Assembly (NCBI GenBank): GCA_036275365.1
Contig: DASUDX010000105.1
Coordinates: 1 to 12,774, forward strand
DNA: 12,774 nucleotides
Direction of reading: 5' to 3'
From: DASUDX01 sp036275365
GTDB taxonomy: Bacteria; Pseudomonadota; Gammaproteobacteria; Nevskiales; Nevskiaceae
Shown: piece after piece, positions 12,274 through 12,774 of the stretch
How the letters are laid out: each line of letters opens with the position of its first letter
Numbering within the stretch: the first letter of the stretch is position 1
Notes under the pieces: model-generated
The model's input: only the letters and a program-made list of their open reading frames with translations
Databases searched by the model: none
What the model was told of the DNA's origin: nothing
Translations under genes and position numbers: made by a program

Positions 12274-12774
12274 ATCTGCTGCTGGACATCGGCAATACCC
12301 GCCTCAAGGCCCTGTGGTGGGAGGCGATCGAGCAGCCGATTGCGGCGGCGGCCGCGGTGCAGGCCCTGCACCATCAGGGTCAGCCGGCCGCCGGCCTCGC
12401 CGGGATCGACGGACCGCGCCCGCGGCGCATCGCCATCGCCCAGGTGCTGGGCCCGGCCGCCGAGGCGGCGCTTGCCGAGGCCTGCCGGGCGCGCGGCTGG
12501 CCGGCCCCGCAGTTCGCCCGCAGCGGCGAGCACTGGCGCGGACTGCGCAATGGCTATGCGGAGCCGGCGCGGCTCGGCGTTGATCGCTGGCTGGCGCTGA
12601 TGGCGGTATGGGCGCGGCATCCGGGCGAGCCGGCCCTGGTGGCGCTGGCCGGCACCGCCCTGACCCTGGATGCGGTGGACCGCAGCGGCCAGCATCTCGG
12701 CGGGTTCATCGCGCCAGGGCTGTGGACCGCGCGCCAGGCCCTGCTCGGCGCCACCCGCTTCCCGGTGGGCGAGA
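12270..12774 (+). CDS. coaX: Type III pantothenate kinase CoaX, 3' end outside window
   Basis: CoaX phosphorylates pantothenate in the first step of coenzyme A synthesis; it is an ASKHA-fold kinase that needs a monovalent cation and, unlike CoaA, is not inhibited by CoA. The 168 visible residues carry the family motifs: DIGNTRLK (6-13, phosphate loop), NGYAEPARLGVDRW (94-107, with the catalytic Asp105), AGTALTLD (127-134) and GGFIAPG (144-150). The usual length is about 240-260, so roughly a third is missing beyond the window. The ATG overlaps the birA stop as ATGA. The birA-coaX order is common in gammaproteobacteria. Confidence 0.94.
   Translation, partial: MNLLLDIGNTRLKALWWEAIEQPIAAAAAVQALHHQGQPAAGLAGIDGPRPRRIAIAQVLGPAAEAALAEACRARGWPAPQFARSGEHWRGLRNGYAEPARLGVDRWLALMAVWARHPGEPALVALAGTALTLDAVDRSGQHLGGFIAPGLWTARQALLGATRFPVGE

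Overview
The window is a GC-rich, densely packed chromosomal segment with the gene content of a gammaproteobacterium. Codons strongly prefer G or C in third position, and several homologues (BkdA1/BkdA2/BkdR-like proteins, a Crc-like nuclease, a plsY variant with a GRLRGGVDLR stretch, a DUF4124-like protein) point to Chromatiales/Ectothiorhodospiraceae-, Xanthomonadales- or Pseudomonas-type lineages. The exact taxon cannot be fixed from sequence alone. I see no rRNA, tRNA, IS element, CRISPR array or prophage.

Layout. (1) 1-1050, minus strand: a secreted DUF4124-like protein (cut by the window start) behind pyrE (orotate phosphoribosyltransferase). (2) 1123-1774, plus strand: a two-gene toxin-antitoxin cassette, an AbrB/MazE-type antitoxin plus a Doc/Fic-type toxin, diverging from pyrE around an 8-bp palindromic -10-like box. 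(3) 1841-2611, plus: an exonuclease III of the lineage that contains Pseudomonas Crc, but with its catalytic residues intact. (4) 2599-3894, minus: an AmpG-like MFS permease, tail-to-tail overlapping the nuclease gene and preceded by two strong hairpins. (5) 3952-4260, minus: a small, very acidic protein. (6) 4366-8013, minus: branched-chain 2-oxoacid dehydrogenase E1alpha, E1beta and E2 (bkdA1-bkdA2-bkdB), with a divergent Lrp/AsnC-type regulator (bkdR) at 8146-8640. (7) 8619-10543, minus: phosphoribulokinase followed by a Tas-like aldo/keto reductase, overlapping by 4 bp. (8) 10625-12774, plus: plsY, birA and coaX (cut by the window end), joined by GTGA and ATGA start/stop overlaps.

How they work together. 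The bkd genes make the E1 and E2 parts of the complex that turns Val/Leu/Ile-derived 2-oxoacids into branched acyl-CoAs; the E3 subunit is not here and must come from elsewhere. BkdR probably senses branched-chain amino acids and controls the divergent operon. The plsY-birA-coaX operon joins phospholipid acylation, biotin-protein ligation and the first CoA-synthesis step, all acyl-metabolism housekeeping. pyrE and xth serve nucleotide synthesis and DNA repair. The phosphoribulokinase stands apart from any other Calvin-cycle gene, so its role is uncertain.

Most of the window is ordinary core genome. The points worth a second look are the hybrid toxin-antitoxin cassette lodged between pyrE and the Crc-like nuclease; the shared palindromic promoter box there; a 36-codon ORF that fills the bkdA1-bkdA2 gap exactly, with ATGA overlaps at both ends; the hairpin abutting the ampG start codon; and several start codons without a Shine-Dalgarno sequence. 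I did not find a convincing wholly new system.
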